Program-made: the position numbers and the translations under genes | Notes under the pieces: model-generated | What the model was told of the DNA's origin: nothing | Database searches by the model: none | The model's input: only the letters and a program-made list of their open reading frames with translations | Part shown: in pieces, positions 23,534 through 31,591 of the stretch | How the letters are laid out: the number at the start of each line of letters is the position of its first letter | How positions within the stretch are numbered: position 1 is the first letter of the stretch | NCBI GenBank assembly: GCA_905212635.1 | Contig: CAJMFH010000032.1 | Location: 1 to 32,434, forward strand | DNA length: 32,434 nucleotides | Origin: an uncultured Lachnoclostridium sp. | GTDB taxonomy: Bacteria; Bacillota; Clostridia; Lachnospirales; Lachnospiraceae | Direction: 5' to 3'

Positions 23534-24826
23534 TCACGCCTCCATTCGTTCGATAATCTTTGCCGTCTGACGATATACATCCGATGGGTCTTCATCCATG
23601 AAAAACGTTCCATCTTCATACAAAATCTTACCGTCTACCATCGTCATTCGGACATTTTCCTTGCTTCCGCTATATACCAGATTTTTCAAAAGATCATGTT
23701 CCGGCTGCATATTCGGGCGTTTCATATCAATACGTATGATATCTGCCAGTTTGCCTTCTGCCAGACAATCACAATCCTCTAACCCCATTACAAGAGCGCC
23801 CTGTGTCGTGGCCATGGAAAGAACATCGTCTGCCTTCATCGCCGACGCATCTTTGTGATACACTTTCGGCAGAACCGATGCAAGATACATCTCACGGAAC
23901 ATATCCAAAGCATTGTTACTTGCCGGTCCGTCTGTTCCAAGCGCTACCGGAATCCCGGCTTCCATCAATCCACAAAGATCGGCAATTCCGCTTGCTAACT
24001 TAAGATTTGACGACGGATTGGATACGATCGCGAGTTTGTTTTTCTGGCAAATTTTCTTATCCTCTTCGGACATCCAGACCCCATGAAAGCCCCCGCCACC
24101 ATGAGCAAACATACCAATAGAATCCAAAAACCCAAACGGGGAAACATGATACTTTTCATAACATTCCTCGACCTCTTTCTTTGTTTCTGCTATATGCGTA
24201 TAGACCGGCTTGCGAAGATCCATAGCAATCCCCGCAAGCTGTTCTAAGGTTTCACGTTTTGTCGTATATTCCGCATGAAAACCAAGCTGACAGGAAACCA
24301 GCGGCGACATCTCATTTAAGCGGTAAAACTGCTCTTTCACTTCTTCCGGCGAACTACAGAAATCATTCAAACCGCTACACATTACCGTACGGAATCCCAC
24401 ATCGCGGGAGACTTCTGCATGGCAGTCAAAATCCCGGTACATATCAAAATTGGCTGTGATCCCGCTTGTCAGATACTCCATGATTCCCAAACGGATCAGC
24501 CAGTATTGATCCTCTACGGTAAGTTTGTCTTCCATCGGAAAGATTTTCTCGTACAGCCAGGTCTGCAATGGCACATCATCCGCATACGAACGAAGAAATG
24601 TCATCGCCGTATGAGTATGTGCATTTTTAAATCCCGGCAGAAGGAGGTCATTTTCCACATCGATTTCACGATCCCATGTCGATTTCTGCGGAGCATTCTC
24701 CGCATCTCCCACATAGGTGATCCGGTTTCCTTCGACATGAAGTTCTCCCGTAAAAATCTTCCGATCCGATCCCATCGGTGCAATTCTGGCATGATAGAAC
24801 CGTATGTTACATTTCTTACATATCAT
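23534..24826 (-). CDS. mtaD: 5'-methylthioadenosine/S-adenosylhomocysteine deaminase
   Basis: A 430-residue metal-dependent amidohydrolase of the TrzN/SsnA/MtaD group. Motifs: LLLPGFKNAHTHTAM (metal ligands near residues 67-69), the third ligand His in CQLGFHAEYTT or YTHIAETKKEVEE, FAHGGGGFHGVWM, and the zinc Asp in ALGTDGPASNN (near 295-305). These fit deaminases of MTA, SAH and adenosine, though chlorohydrolase-type relatives cannot be ruled out. I start at ATG 24826, which overlaps the 3' end of the PNP gene by 11 bases; the longer reading begins with a TTG. The overlap with a purine phosphorylase supports a role in nucleoside salvage: deamination to an inosine derivative, then phosphorolysis. 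The start MICKKCNIRF, with two cysteines, is unusual. Confidence 0.85.
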   Translation of the reverse strand: MICKKCNIRFYHARIAPMGSDRKIFTGELHVEGNRITYVGDAENAPQKSTWDREIDVENDLLLPGFKNAHTHTAMTFLRSYADDVPLQTWLYEKIFPMEDKLTVEDQYWLIRLGIMEYLTSGITANFDMYRDFDCHAEVSRDVGFRTVMCSGLNDFCSSPEEVKEQFYRLNEMSPLVSCQLGFHAEYTTKRETLEQLAGIAMDLRKPVYTHIAETKKEVEECYEKYHVSPFGFLDSIGMFAHGGGGFHGVWMSEEDKKICQKNKLAIVSNPSSNLKLASGIADLCGLMEAGIPVALGTDGPASNNALDMFREMYLASVLPKVYHKDASAMKADDVLSMATTQGALVMGLEDCDCLAEGKLADIIRIDMKRPNMQPEHDLLKNLVYSGSKENVRMTMVDGKILYEDGTFFMDEDPSDVYRQTAKIIERMEA

Positions 24827-25724
24827 CAATAATCACACTCTGTCGAACCGGCTGTGTTATCACCGGTCTTACGGTTGGCTCTGTTTTCTCAATCATATCT
24901 GCTGTCATTTTACTGATTGCTTTATACACAAGCAGACGGAACAGCGGTGCCATCTTTTCTCCTACTTCTGTTACTTCCATATGGTTCAATGGAGTCTTGC
25001 TGATTCCACAAGCCATGTTGGAGATACAGGATAAACCGCACACACGCATTCCCATGTGACGTCCGGCAATTGCTTCGATCGCCGTACTCATACCAACGGC
25101 ATCCCCACCGATTGCCTGACACATACGAACCTCTGCTGTGGACTCATACTGTGGTCCACGCATCTGTACATACACGCCCTCACGAAGAGGCACATTACAG
25201 TCTCTCGCTGACTGTCGGATGCATTCACAAAGCTGGGTATCATAAAGATGTTCCATCGAAGGAAAACGGCTTCCCCACTCGTCCACATTTGCCCCCTGCA
25301 AAGGAGATGGCATAAAACTTGCAATCTGATCGGTAATCATCATAAAATCACCCGGACGGTACATCGTATTCAATCCACCAGCAGAATTTGTCAAAAACAG
25401 AATTTCTGCGCCAAGTTTTTTCATGACACGGATGGGAAGAACCACATCGCTGATCGCATATCCTTCATAAAAATGAACACGCCCCTGCATGATCACCACA
25501 GGAGTCTGCTCAATATATCCAAATACAAAACGACCTTTATGACCATCTACCGTAGATACAGGAAATCCCTGAATCTGCGCATAGTCAATCGAATCTACCA
25601 CTTTAATCACTTCTGCCAAAGCTCCCAGTCCGCTTCCCAAAACAATCGCTACCTTTGGCACAAAATCAATTTTCGTACGAATCTGTTTATAACACAATTC
25701 TACCTTCTCATATACTGAATTCAT
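24816..25724 (-). CDS. punA: Purine nucleoside phosphorylase
   Basis: A 302-residue phosphorylase of the trimeric PNP/MTAP family, splitting inosine or guanosine (or methylthio analogues) with phosphate into base plus ribose-1-phosphate. Motifs: VLGSGLGALAE (about residues 29-39), VDGHKGRFVFG, QGRVHFYEGY (about 81-90), FLTNSAGGLN (about 111-120), QYESTAEVRM (about 197-206) and VGMSTAIEAIAGRHMGM. The usual N-D purine contact pair is replaced by the SNMACGI context, which needs an alignment before specificity is claimed. It is slightly longer than the typical ~275 because of a C-terminal extension (TEPTVRPVITQPVRQSVIIDDM region). AAGGAAGTG precedes the start, and the promoter is at 25760-25788. 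The deaminase start overlaps its end. Confidence 0.92.
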   Translation of the reverse strand: MNSVYEKVELCYKQIRTKIDFVPKVAIVLGSGLGALAEVIKVVDSIDYAQIQGFPVSTVDGHKGRFVFGYIEQTPVVIMQGRVHFYEGYAISDVVLPIRVMKKLGAEILFLTNSAGGLNTMYRPGDFMMITDQIASFMPSPLQGANVDEWGSRFPSMEHLYDTQLCECIRQSARDCNVPLREGVYVQMRGPQYESTAEVRMCQAIGGDAVGMSTAIEAIAGRHMGMRVCGLSCISNMACGISKTPLNHMEVTEVGEKMAPLFRLLVYKAISKMTADMIEKTEPTVRPVITQPVRQSVIIDDM

Positions 25725-25759
25725 TGGTTCACTTCCTTAACAAAATATTAGTTATATTT

Positions 25760-25788
25760 ATTGTAACTGTTTTTTCTCTTATTGTCTA
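25760..25788 (-). promoter_or_regulatory. Sigma-A promoter of the PNP-deaminase operon
   Basis: Minus strand TAGACA (25788-25783), a 17-base spacer and TACAAT (25765-25760). A second possible -35, TTGACT, lies 5 bases further upstream but its spacing would be 22. Confidence 0.6.
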
Positions 25789-25815
25789 GTCAAATTTGCG
25801 GATTTTACTCCAATT

Positions 25816-26961
25816 TTACTCGAAAAACATCTCAAATACAAGATTGCTCACATCGATGCCTTTTGCCGTCAGAAAAAGCCTGTCCTCTTCTCTGGCAGCA
25901 AGTCCCATAGCACATATTTTCTGAATGGTTTTCCCATATCGAAGAGACGCGTCTTCCCCGAATCTTTCTTTGTATTCTTTCAGGGAAACCCCCTTCATAC
26001 AGCGCATTCCAAGGATAAAAAATTCGATTTTTTCATCCTCCTCAGAAAGCTGCTCCTCTACAAAAGCCACGGTTTCTCTTTTTCCAACTTTTTCCAAATA
26101 TGCAGTCATATCCGTTTCGTTTTTCAGCCGAAACTTTCCGATTTTCGAGCTCGCCCCAAGTCCCACACCAAGGTAATCCTCTCCGGTCCAGTATTTGGTG
26201 TTATGCCGGCTCTCATATCCCGGAAGGGCATAGTTGGATATCTCGTAGCGCGCATACCCTCTGTCGGCAAGCATCCGCTGCGTCATCTCATACATTTTCC
26301 GGTCTGTCTCTTCCTCCACCGGCGGACTGTCTTTGTATTTTTCATAAAACGGTGTTCCCTCTTCGATGATCAGACTGTACGAAGAAATATGCTGCGGTTC
26401 CAACGCCAGTATTTCCTGTAGAGAATGCTCATACGAGGCAATTGTCTGTCCGGGGATCGCACTCATCAGATCCACACTCAGATTTGTAAAGCCCGCCTCT
26501 CTCGCCCACAGCACCGCCTGCTTTGCCTGTGAAAACGTATGAATCCTTCCCAAAAGGGCAAGTTCCTTTTCTACGGCTGACTGAATCCCGATACTGAGAC
26601 GATTGATGCCAAGACTGCGGTATGCCCGCAGCGACTGTGCGGTCACCGTTCCCGGATTGCATTCCATCGTAATCTCCGCTTTCGAATTTACCAAAAATTT
26701 CCTGATTATCGTCTCTAAAACACTTCCCAGCTGCCGCTCTGAAAGCAGACTCGGAGTCCCACCGCCAAAGTAGATCGTATCTACTTCCGCGGGAGACTCC
26801 GGCAGTTTAAACGGATTCCGGATTTCCTGCTGCAATGCTTTCACATAGCTTTCCGTTTTCCGGCAATCCGTGTCTGTTTCCAATGGAAATGACAGGAAAT
26901 CACAGTAATTACATTTTTTTACACAAAAAGGAACATGCACATAAATTCCCAAAGATCCCAT
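25816..26961 (-). CDS. hemW: Heme chaperone HemW, radical SAM (HemN-like)
   Basis: A 381-residue radical SAM protein. HemW inserts heme into acceptor proteins and is often mislabelled coproporphyrinogen III oxidase. The N terminus IYVHVPFC has the cluster motif with C13, C17 and C20 (CVKKCNYCDF), but lacks the extra N-terminal sequence of true HemN. Other marks are YFGGGTPSLL (about residues 62-71), MECNPGT, RLSIGIQSA and SVDLMSAIPGQT, plus the C-terminal HemN domain ending in LVFEMFFE. I start at ATG 26961 because AGGAAAA inside the lepA end is about 9 bases upstream; the longer reading would start at 26976. It begins 1 base after the lepA stop, and lepA-hemW is a widely conserved pair. No hrcA-grpE-dnaK genes follow here. 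Confidence 0.93.
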   Translation of the reverse strand: MGSLGIYVHVPFCVKKCNYCDFLSFPLETDTDCRKTESYVKALQQEIRNPFKLPESPAEVDTIYFGGGTPSLLSERQLGSVLETIIRKFLVNSKAEITMECNPGTVTAQSLRAYRSLGINRLSIGIQSAVEKELALLGRIHTFSQAKQAVLWAREAGFTNLSVDLMSAIPGQTIASYEHSLQEILALEPQHISSYSLIIEEGTPFYEKYKDSPPVEEETDRKMYEMTQRMLADRGYARYEISNYALPGYESRHNTKYWTGEDYLGVGLGASSKIGKFRLKNETDMTAYLEKVGKRETVAFVEEQLSEEDEKIEFFILGMRCMKGVSLKEYKERFGEDASLRYGKTIQKICAMGLAAREEDRLFLTAKGIDVSNLVFEMFFE

Positions 26962-26962
26962 A

Positions 26963-28780
26963 TCAGTTTTCCTCATCCAATTTCAAAACGCTCATAAATG
27001 CCTTCTGCGGAATCTCTACATTTCCGATCTGGCGCATACGTTTCTTTCCTTCTTTCTGCTTCTCCAACAGTTTCTTTTTACGTGAAATATCACCGCCATA
27101 ACATTTAGCAAGGACATCTTTCCTCACGGCTTTTACCGTCTCGCGGGCAATGATCTTATTGCCGATCGCTGCCTGCACCGGAATTTCAAACAGATGTCTC
27201 GGAATCTCCTGTTTGAGTTTCTCACACATCTTTCTTCCGCGCTCATATGCCGTACTTTCGTGTACAATAAACGAAAGGGCATCGACCTCTTCTTTATTGA
27301 TCAGTATATTTAACTTCACCAGACTGGACGGTTCATAGCCCTTCATCTCATAATCAAATGACGCATATCCTCGTGAACGCGATTTCAGGGAATCAAAGAA
27401 ATCATAAATAATCTCGTTGAGCGGCAGTACATATTTAAGAAGCGCTCTTGTCTCTTCCATGTATTCCATTCCCAGATATACTCCGCGCCGTTCCTGACAA
27501 AGAGTCATAATTGCTCCGACAAACTCTGTCGTAACCATGATCTCGGCATTTACAACCGGTTCTTCCATATGTTCGATCTCGGACGGATCCGGAAGATTGG
27601 AAGGATTGGTCACTTCGACCATCTCACCATTGGTCTTGTACACATGATATACAACACCCGGTGCCGTTGTCACAAGATCCAGATTGTATTCTCTCTCCAG
27701 TCTTTCCTGAATAACTTCCAGATGAAGCAGTCCCAAAAATCCACATCGGAATCCAAATCCCAGCGCGATTGAAGTCTCTGCCTCAAACTGAAGCGCTGCA
27801 TCGTTTAACTGTAATTTTTCCAATGCATCCCGCAGATCCTGATATTTGGCACCATCTGCCGGATACAGTCCACAGTATACCATCGGCTGTACTTTTTTAT
27901 ACCCCGGAAGTGCCTCTTCACATGGATTATCGACCGTCGTTACGGTATCTCCGACACGCGTTCCCTCTACATTTTTCAGACTTGCCGTAATATATCCAAC
28001 CATTCCGGCGGACAATTCTTCACACGGGATGAACTGACCGGCACCAAACGTACCGACTTCCACTACCTCTTCTTCCAGTCCTGTCGCCATCATCCGTATC
28101 TTCGTTCCCTTTTTCACGGTTCCATCGAAAATACGGCAGAAAATAATAACACCCTTATAAGAATCATAAATCGAGTCAAAAATAAGTGCTTTCAGAGGTG
28201 CGTTTTCATCTCCCTGAGGTGCCGGAATCTTCTGCACGATCTGCTCCAGCACTTCCTCAATATTGGTTCCCATCTTCGCGGAAATCAATGGTGCATCTTC
28301 CGCCTCAATCCCGATCACATCTTCAATCTCTGCTTTTACCCGCTCCGGCTCTGCACTTGGCAGGTCAATTTTATTGATGACCGGCATAATTTCCAAATCA
28401 TGGTCAATCGCCAGATAACAGTTTGCCAGTGTCTGAGCTTCAATTCCCTGTGCCGCATCCACGATCAGGATCGCGCCTTCACAAGCCGCCAGACTTCGTG
28501 ATACTTCATAATTAAAATCGACATGTCCCGGCGTATCGATCAGATTGAAAATATATTCTTCGCCATCCTTTGCCTTATATACGATTCGTACCGTCTGTGC
28601 TTTGATCGTAATCCCACGTTCACGCTCCAATTCCATATTATCAAGGACCTGCGCCTGCATTTCGCGCTCTGTCAAAAGTCCTGTTTTTTCTATAATTCGA
28701 TCTGCCAGAGTAGATTTCCCATGGTCAATATGGGCAATGATACAAAAATTTCGAATGTTACTCTTTTTTATTTCTGACAT
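26963..28780 (-). CDS. lepA: Elongation factor 4 (LepA)
   Basis: A 605-residue translational GTPase that acts on stalled or newly formed ribosomes. The G domain has the P-loop AHIDHGKST (about residues 16-24), switch I RGITIKAQT (about 56-64), DTPGHVDF (G3, about 83-90), NKIDLP (G4, about 137-142) and SAKMG (G5). The C-terminal LepA-specific domain ends with KKRMRQIGNVEIPQKAFMSVLK. Length is the usual ~600. GGAAGG lies about 12 bases before the start, slightly far. It is followed by hemW in a tight pair. An extended -10 promoter at 28820-28828 probably drives both. Confidence 0.98.
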   Translation of the reverse strand: MSEIKKSNIRNFCIIAHIDHGKSTLADRIIEKTGLLTEREMQAQVLDNMELERERGITIKAQTVRIVYKAKDGEEYIFNLIDTPGHVDFNYEVSRSLAACEGAILIVDAAQGIEAQTLANCYLAIDHDLEIMPVINKIDLPSAEPERVKAEIEDVIGIEAEDAPLISAKMGTNIEEVLEQIVQKIPAPQGDENAPLKALIFDSIYDSYKGVIIFCRIFDGTVKKGTKIRMMATGLEEEVVEVGTFGAGQFIPCEELSAGMVGYITASLKNVEGTRVGDTVTTVDNPCEEALPGYKKVQPMVYCGLYPADGAKYQDLRDALEKLQLNDAALQFEAETSIALGFGFRCGFLGLLHLEVIQERLEREYNLDLVTTAPGVVYHVYKTNGEMVEVTNPSNLPDPSEIEHMEEPVVNAEIMVTTEFVGAIMTLCQERRGVYLGMEYMEETRALLKYVLPLNEIIYDFFDSLKSRSRGYASFDYEMKGYEPSSLVKLNILINKEEVDALSFIVHESTAYERGRKMCEKLKQEIPRHLFEIPVQAAIGNKIIARETVKAVRKDVLAKCYGGDISRKKKLLEKQKEGKKRMRQIGNVEIPQKAFMSVLKLDEEN

Positions 28781-28819
28781 AATTTACCAATTTCCTTCCG
28801 TTGAATATTCTTATGGACA

Positions 28820-28828
28820 AGTATATCA
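28820..28828 (-). promoter_or_regulatory. Possible extended -10 promoter of lepA-hemW
   Basis: On the minus strand TGATATACT carries the TG extension and a TATACT box. The -35 position reads TAGAAT at 17 bases and is weak. It lies between the DUF6273 gene stop and lepA. Confidence 0.45.
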
Positions 28829-28856
28829 TAAAAAGAACGGAAATTCTACAGCGAAA

Positions 28857-30488
28857 TTAATAAAAGTCCGCTTTGACTCTTCCTGTTTTTTCCCATAAGC
28901 CGGAAGAAATTTTCAAATGCAGCACCGGGCGCACAAGAAGAAGTTCGGAATTTACTCCTAACCCCTGACGTTCTACACTTCCTTCACTCCCCACACAGGC
29001 AGCATTGTTTGCCACGCGGTTCTGGGATACAGAACGAAGCCACCATCTCTCCGCTTCCTCCGGATCCGGCAGTTCCTGAAGACCCAGCCGTTCCATTTCT
29101 TCATCTCTCGCATATATTGTTCCCGTTGCCAGTCTTGTCTTCACGAATTCCGTTGGATCCGGGTTAAAACCATAGGCCTCCTCCATGGCTTCCGCACAGG
29201 AAAGAAGATATATTTTATCGGATGTTGGATCCATCTCATTTCCGTGCGCAGCTGTCTGTACGGTTGTCGTTACGATTGCCTTTTGTTCTTCTTCGGAAAA
29301 TGCCTCATCCAAAAAAGTCTCATTCAGCCACTTTCGCAGCGAACAGTCTTTCCAATTCACTTTCGTATCTTCCGTATGATACCTCTGCCAGTCAAGTCCC
29401 TGATCAGCAAGCAAAAAGGCATCCTCTCCGTTTACGGATAGCACCCTCCATCGTATCGGCTGCTTTTTATCTTTTTTGTCTGCCTTTCCATCGCCATTGG
29501 TATCTTCCTGCCAATAATTTCCAAAATACACACTATCCCACAAAACATACTCTTCTCGTATTTCGGGATTCTCAAGCTGTTCGTTTTCGTTTTGATAACT
29601 ATCCCACACCGCTTTCACACTTTCTGCTTTTTCCCAGTTTTCCGAAGTGATACGAATATGAAGAACCGGGCGCACACCAATACTTTTTGCCTCTACCGAC
29701 GCATCCGTATATACTTCCCCATTATCTTCCACACAACATGCCTCATCATTACTCAGATCTCCGGGAGTCCGCAGCCACCAATATTCACTTTCCCCCGTTT
29801 CCGCCAGATCTGCTCTCTCGGCTTTATCCAGATTTCCGGATTCTACCGCCGCCTGCACAGCATACTGCGTCGCAGCCGTTTCTCTGGTCCGGGTTGGTGA
29901 AAGGGCATCCGTATAAAATCCATAAAATTTATTTTTGACGTCTTCATAGGACAGCAGGTACACTTTGTCCGTTGTATCATGCTTGCCATTTTCTTTGACC
30001 CGGTCTAACATGTCATCCACAACGACATTGGAAACTTTTACCGGCTGAATATCCTCCTGCTCTTTGTCCGTAAACGCCTCCTGCAAAAAAGTCTCATTCA
30101 GCCACTTTCGCAGCGAACAGTCTTTCCATTCGACGTCTCCTTTTTTATTATGATATGGCTGATACGCCAGATTCCGGTCAGCCAGCAAAAACACATCCTC
30201 TTCGTCCACCGAGAGAACTCTCCATTTTATTGGCTGCCTTTCATCTTCGCCGTCGATCTTTCCATCCCCATTCATGTCATTTTGCCAGTATTTTCCAAAA
30301 TAAACACAGTCCCATGTCGCGATACCGTTTTGCGTCCGGGGATTACTGATTCCATGATAAGTTTCTTTCCGGAGTGTTATGTGGTCTGCCTGTCCGTTTA
30401 ATGCCTGAAACAAAAAATAGGTAACGGCAATAATAACTCCTGCTATTCCGGCTGTGATCGTTATCCATCGAATCCTTTTTTGCTTCAA
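28857..30488 (-). CDS. Membrane-anchored tandem DUF6273 protein with calcium-loop-like inserts
   Basis: A 543-residue protein with a cytoplasmic basic start, one membrane helix (about residues 7-29) and two tandem copies of a ~240-residue module that I place in DUF6273, a family of unknown function in surface proteins of gut Clostridia. Each module has W-[DS]-[SC]-VYFG-[KN]-YWQ, then an EF-hand/dockerin-like D-x-N-G-D-G loop (near 70-82 and 326-338), QPI-[KR]-WRVLSV, DCSLRKWLNETFL, a YLLS element, a WWLR block and a final VRPVLH strand. The copies are 258 codons apart and share a 45-bp identical DNA stretch. Start: GGAGG lies 7 bases before TTG 30488; ATG 30503 has no good ribosome site but cannot be excluded. 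It starts 35 bases after the PocR gene, probably in one operon. It is likely extracellular. Confidence 0.85.
   Translation of the reverse strand: MKQKRIRWITITAGIAGVIIAVTYFLFQALNGQADHITLRKETYHGISNPRTQNGIATWDCVYFGKYWQNDMNGDGKIDGEDERQPIKWRVLSVDEEDVFLLADRNLAYQPYHNKKGDVEWKDCSLRKWLNETFLQEAFTDKEQEDIQPVKVSNVVVDDMLDRVKENGKHDTTDKVYLLSYEDVKNKFYGFYTDALSPTRTRETAATQYAVQAAVESGNLDKAERADLAETGESEYWWLRTPGDLSNDEACCVEDNGEVYTDASVEAKSIGVRPVLHIRITSENWEKAESVKAVWDSYQNENEQLENPEIREEYVLWDSVYFGNYWQEDTNGDGKADKKDKKQPIRWRVLSVNGEDAFLLADQGLDWQRYHTEDTKVNWKDCSLRKWLNETFLDEAFSEEEQKAIVTTTVQTAAHGNEMDPTSDKIYLLSCAEAMEEAYGFNPDPTEFVKTRLATGTIYARDEEMERLGLQELPDPEEAERWWLRSVSQNRVANNAACVGSEGSVERQGLGVNSELLLVRPVLHLKISSGLWEKTGRVKADFY
29310..30128. 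repeat. Internal direct duplication in the DUF6273 gene
   Basis: A 45-base stretch at 29310-29354 is identical to 30084-30128, offset 774 bases (258 codons, in frame). It encodes the CSLRKWLNETF part of both modules. The surrounding modules are similar but diverged, so this patch is the most conserved or the most recently homogenised part. Confidence 0.9.
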
Positions 30489-30523
30489 TTGCCTTCCTCC
30501 CATCTCACATATAACTTTACTTT

Positions 30524-31318
30524 TTAAATTTCCATTTGCGCCTCGCTGCGGTCAATTTTCTTTAATACTTCTCCAATGTCCGTCACGTTATTGCGTATGG
30601 ATTTATTTAATTCATTACAATTCTGCGCTAAATTTTCCACTTCCTGCGCAACGACGCTGAAACCCTTGCCTGCTTCTCCGGCTCTTGCCGCTTCGATTCG
30701 CGCATTTAATGACAGGATTGCCTGCTGCCGCTGTATTTCATTTAACTGATAGCTGTCCTGTTCAATCTCCCGCACAAGTTCATCGCACTTTTCAATTCCG
30801 CTTGAAAGATTGGCAATCAGGGACGCATTATATTTTGCATTGTATTCACTGTTGATAAAATTATTAAGTACGGCACCCAGCAGATTTGCACTCGCCTCAA
30901 TTTCCTCTTCTGTTTTTATGGTTACTTTATGTAATGCTGCGATATATTCTTCTTCCTGTACACCAATTTCCCGTGCCACTTTCCGGAATTGCTCCTCATC
31001 CGGATTTTGTGGCAGGACCTGGCCTCCAATTACGGATCCTACCTGTTCTTCTCCCACCATAAGCGGAATTCCAAAATCTACCAATCCTGCATGGCAATGA
31101 TAGACTCCCTTTCCGGTTCTGTCACATTCTTCACACCGCCTGCACCCTTCTTTACTTCCTCTGGTCAGTTTGATACAAAAATCGGTAAAATTATAACAAT
31201 CCGATATGTACTTGCCATCTGCTCCGACAGCAACTGTCGCAAGTCCTGTTGCCTTCGCCCAGTTTTTCATAATGTCCTCAAATTTTTCCATATCACAAAC
31301 TTCTTCAATCTTTATCAT
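30524..31318 (-). CDS. Soluble PocR sensor with a short methyl-accepting chemotaxis signalling tip
   Basis: A 264-residue cytoplasmic protein. Residues about 10-150 form a PocR ligand-binding domain, with TRGSKEGCRRCEECDRTG, YHCHAGLVDFGIPL and VGSVIGGQVLP; PocR domains sense small molecules such as diols or hydrocarbon derivatives. Residues about 180-264 are a truncated MCP signalling domain whose hairpin tip reads LSLNARIEAARAGEAGKGFSVV then AQEVENLAQ, the CheA/CheW contact region. There is no membrane helix, no HAMP and only one helical turn of adaptation region. I start at ATG 31318 (MIKIEEV); AAAGGA lies about 8 bases upstream, while the ATG at 31327 abuts that site. Its own consensus promoter is at 31377-31406. 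No che genes are in the window. The DUF6273 gene follows. Confidence 0.88.
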   Translation of the reverse strand: MIKIEEVCDMEKFEDIMKNWAKATGLATVAVGADGKYISDCYNFTDFCIKLTRGSKEGCRRCEECDRTGKGVYHCHAGLVDFGIPLMVGEEQVGSVIGGQVLPQNPDEEQFRKVAREIGVQEEEYIAALHKVTIKTEEEIEASANLLGAVLNNFINSEYNAKYNASLIANLSSGIEKCDELVREIEQDSYQLNEIQRQQAILSLNARIEAARAGEAGKGFSVVAQEVENLAQNCNELNKSIRNNVTDIGEVLKKIDRSEAQMEI

Positions 31319-31376
31319 TTGCCTCATCCTTTTTCTTTTTTATACTTAAAAATTTTATATTTTATTTATTAATACC

Positions 31377-31406
31377 ATTATACAATCTTATGTAAATATT
31401 TGTCAA
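31377..31406 (-). promoter_or_regulatory. Consensus sigma-A promoter of the PocR/DUF6273 operon
   Basis: Minus strand perfect TTGACA (31406-31401), an 18-base spacer and perfect TATAAT (31382-31377). The leader to the chosen start is about 50 bases and very AT-rich. Confidence 0.85.
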
Positions 31407-31485
31407 GACCGTAATGCAGCTTATTTTTCTTTCTGTTAAATTGGGATTTTCAAAAAAATAACAGCCCGATCCCTGCTCATTTTAC

Positions 31486-31514
31486 TTGCACTTTTCCTTC
31501 ATTTGATGTAGAAT
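31486..31514 (+). promoter_or_regulatory. Sigma-A promoter of the BIG2 secreted protein gene
   Basis: TTGCAC (31486-31491) is 17 bases from TAGAAT (31509-31514), giving a start near 31521 and a leader of about 70 bases. Confidence 0.65.
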
Positions 31515-31516
31515 GA

Positions 31517-31559
31517 TGCCATAAGGTTTCAAAGGCATTTGCCATAAGTTGAAAACCTT
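31517..31559 (+). promoter_or_regulatory. Structured leader with nested stems and a repeated TGCCATAAG
   Basis: TGCCATAAG occurs at 31517-31525 and again at 31540-31548. AAGGTTTCAA (31523-31532) can pair with TTGAAAACCTT (31549-31559) with one bulge, and GGCA-TT-TGCC (31534-31543) forms an inner stem. The fold lies at the very start of the transcript, ahead of the ribosome site at 31578-31583. No T-run follows, so a terminator is unlikely. Confidence 0.5.
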
Positions 31560-31591
31560 CCAAAAACATAAATTAAGAAAGGATAATGATT

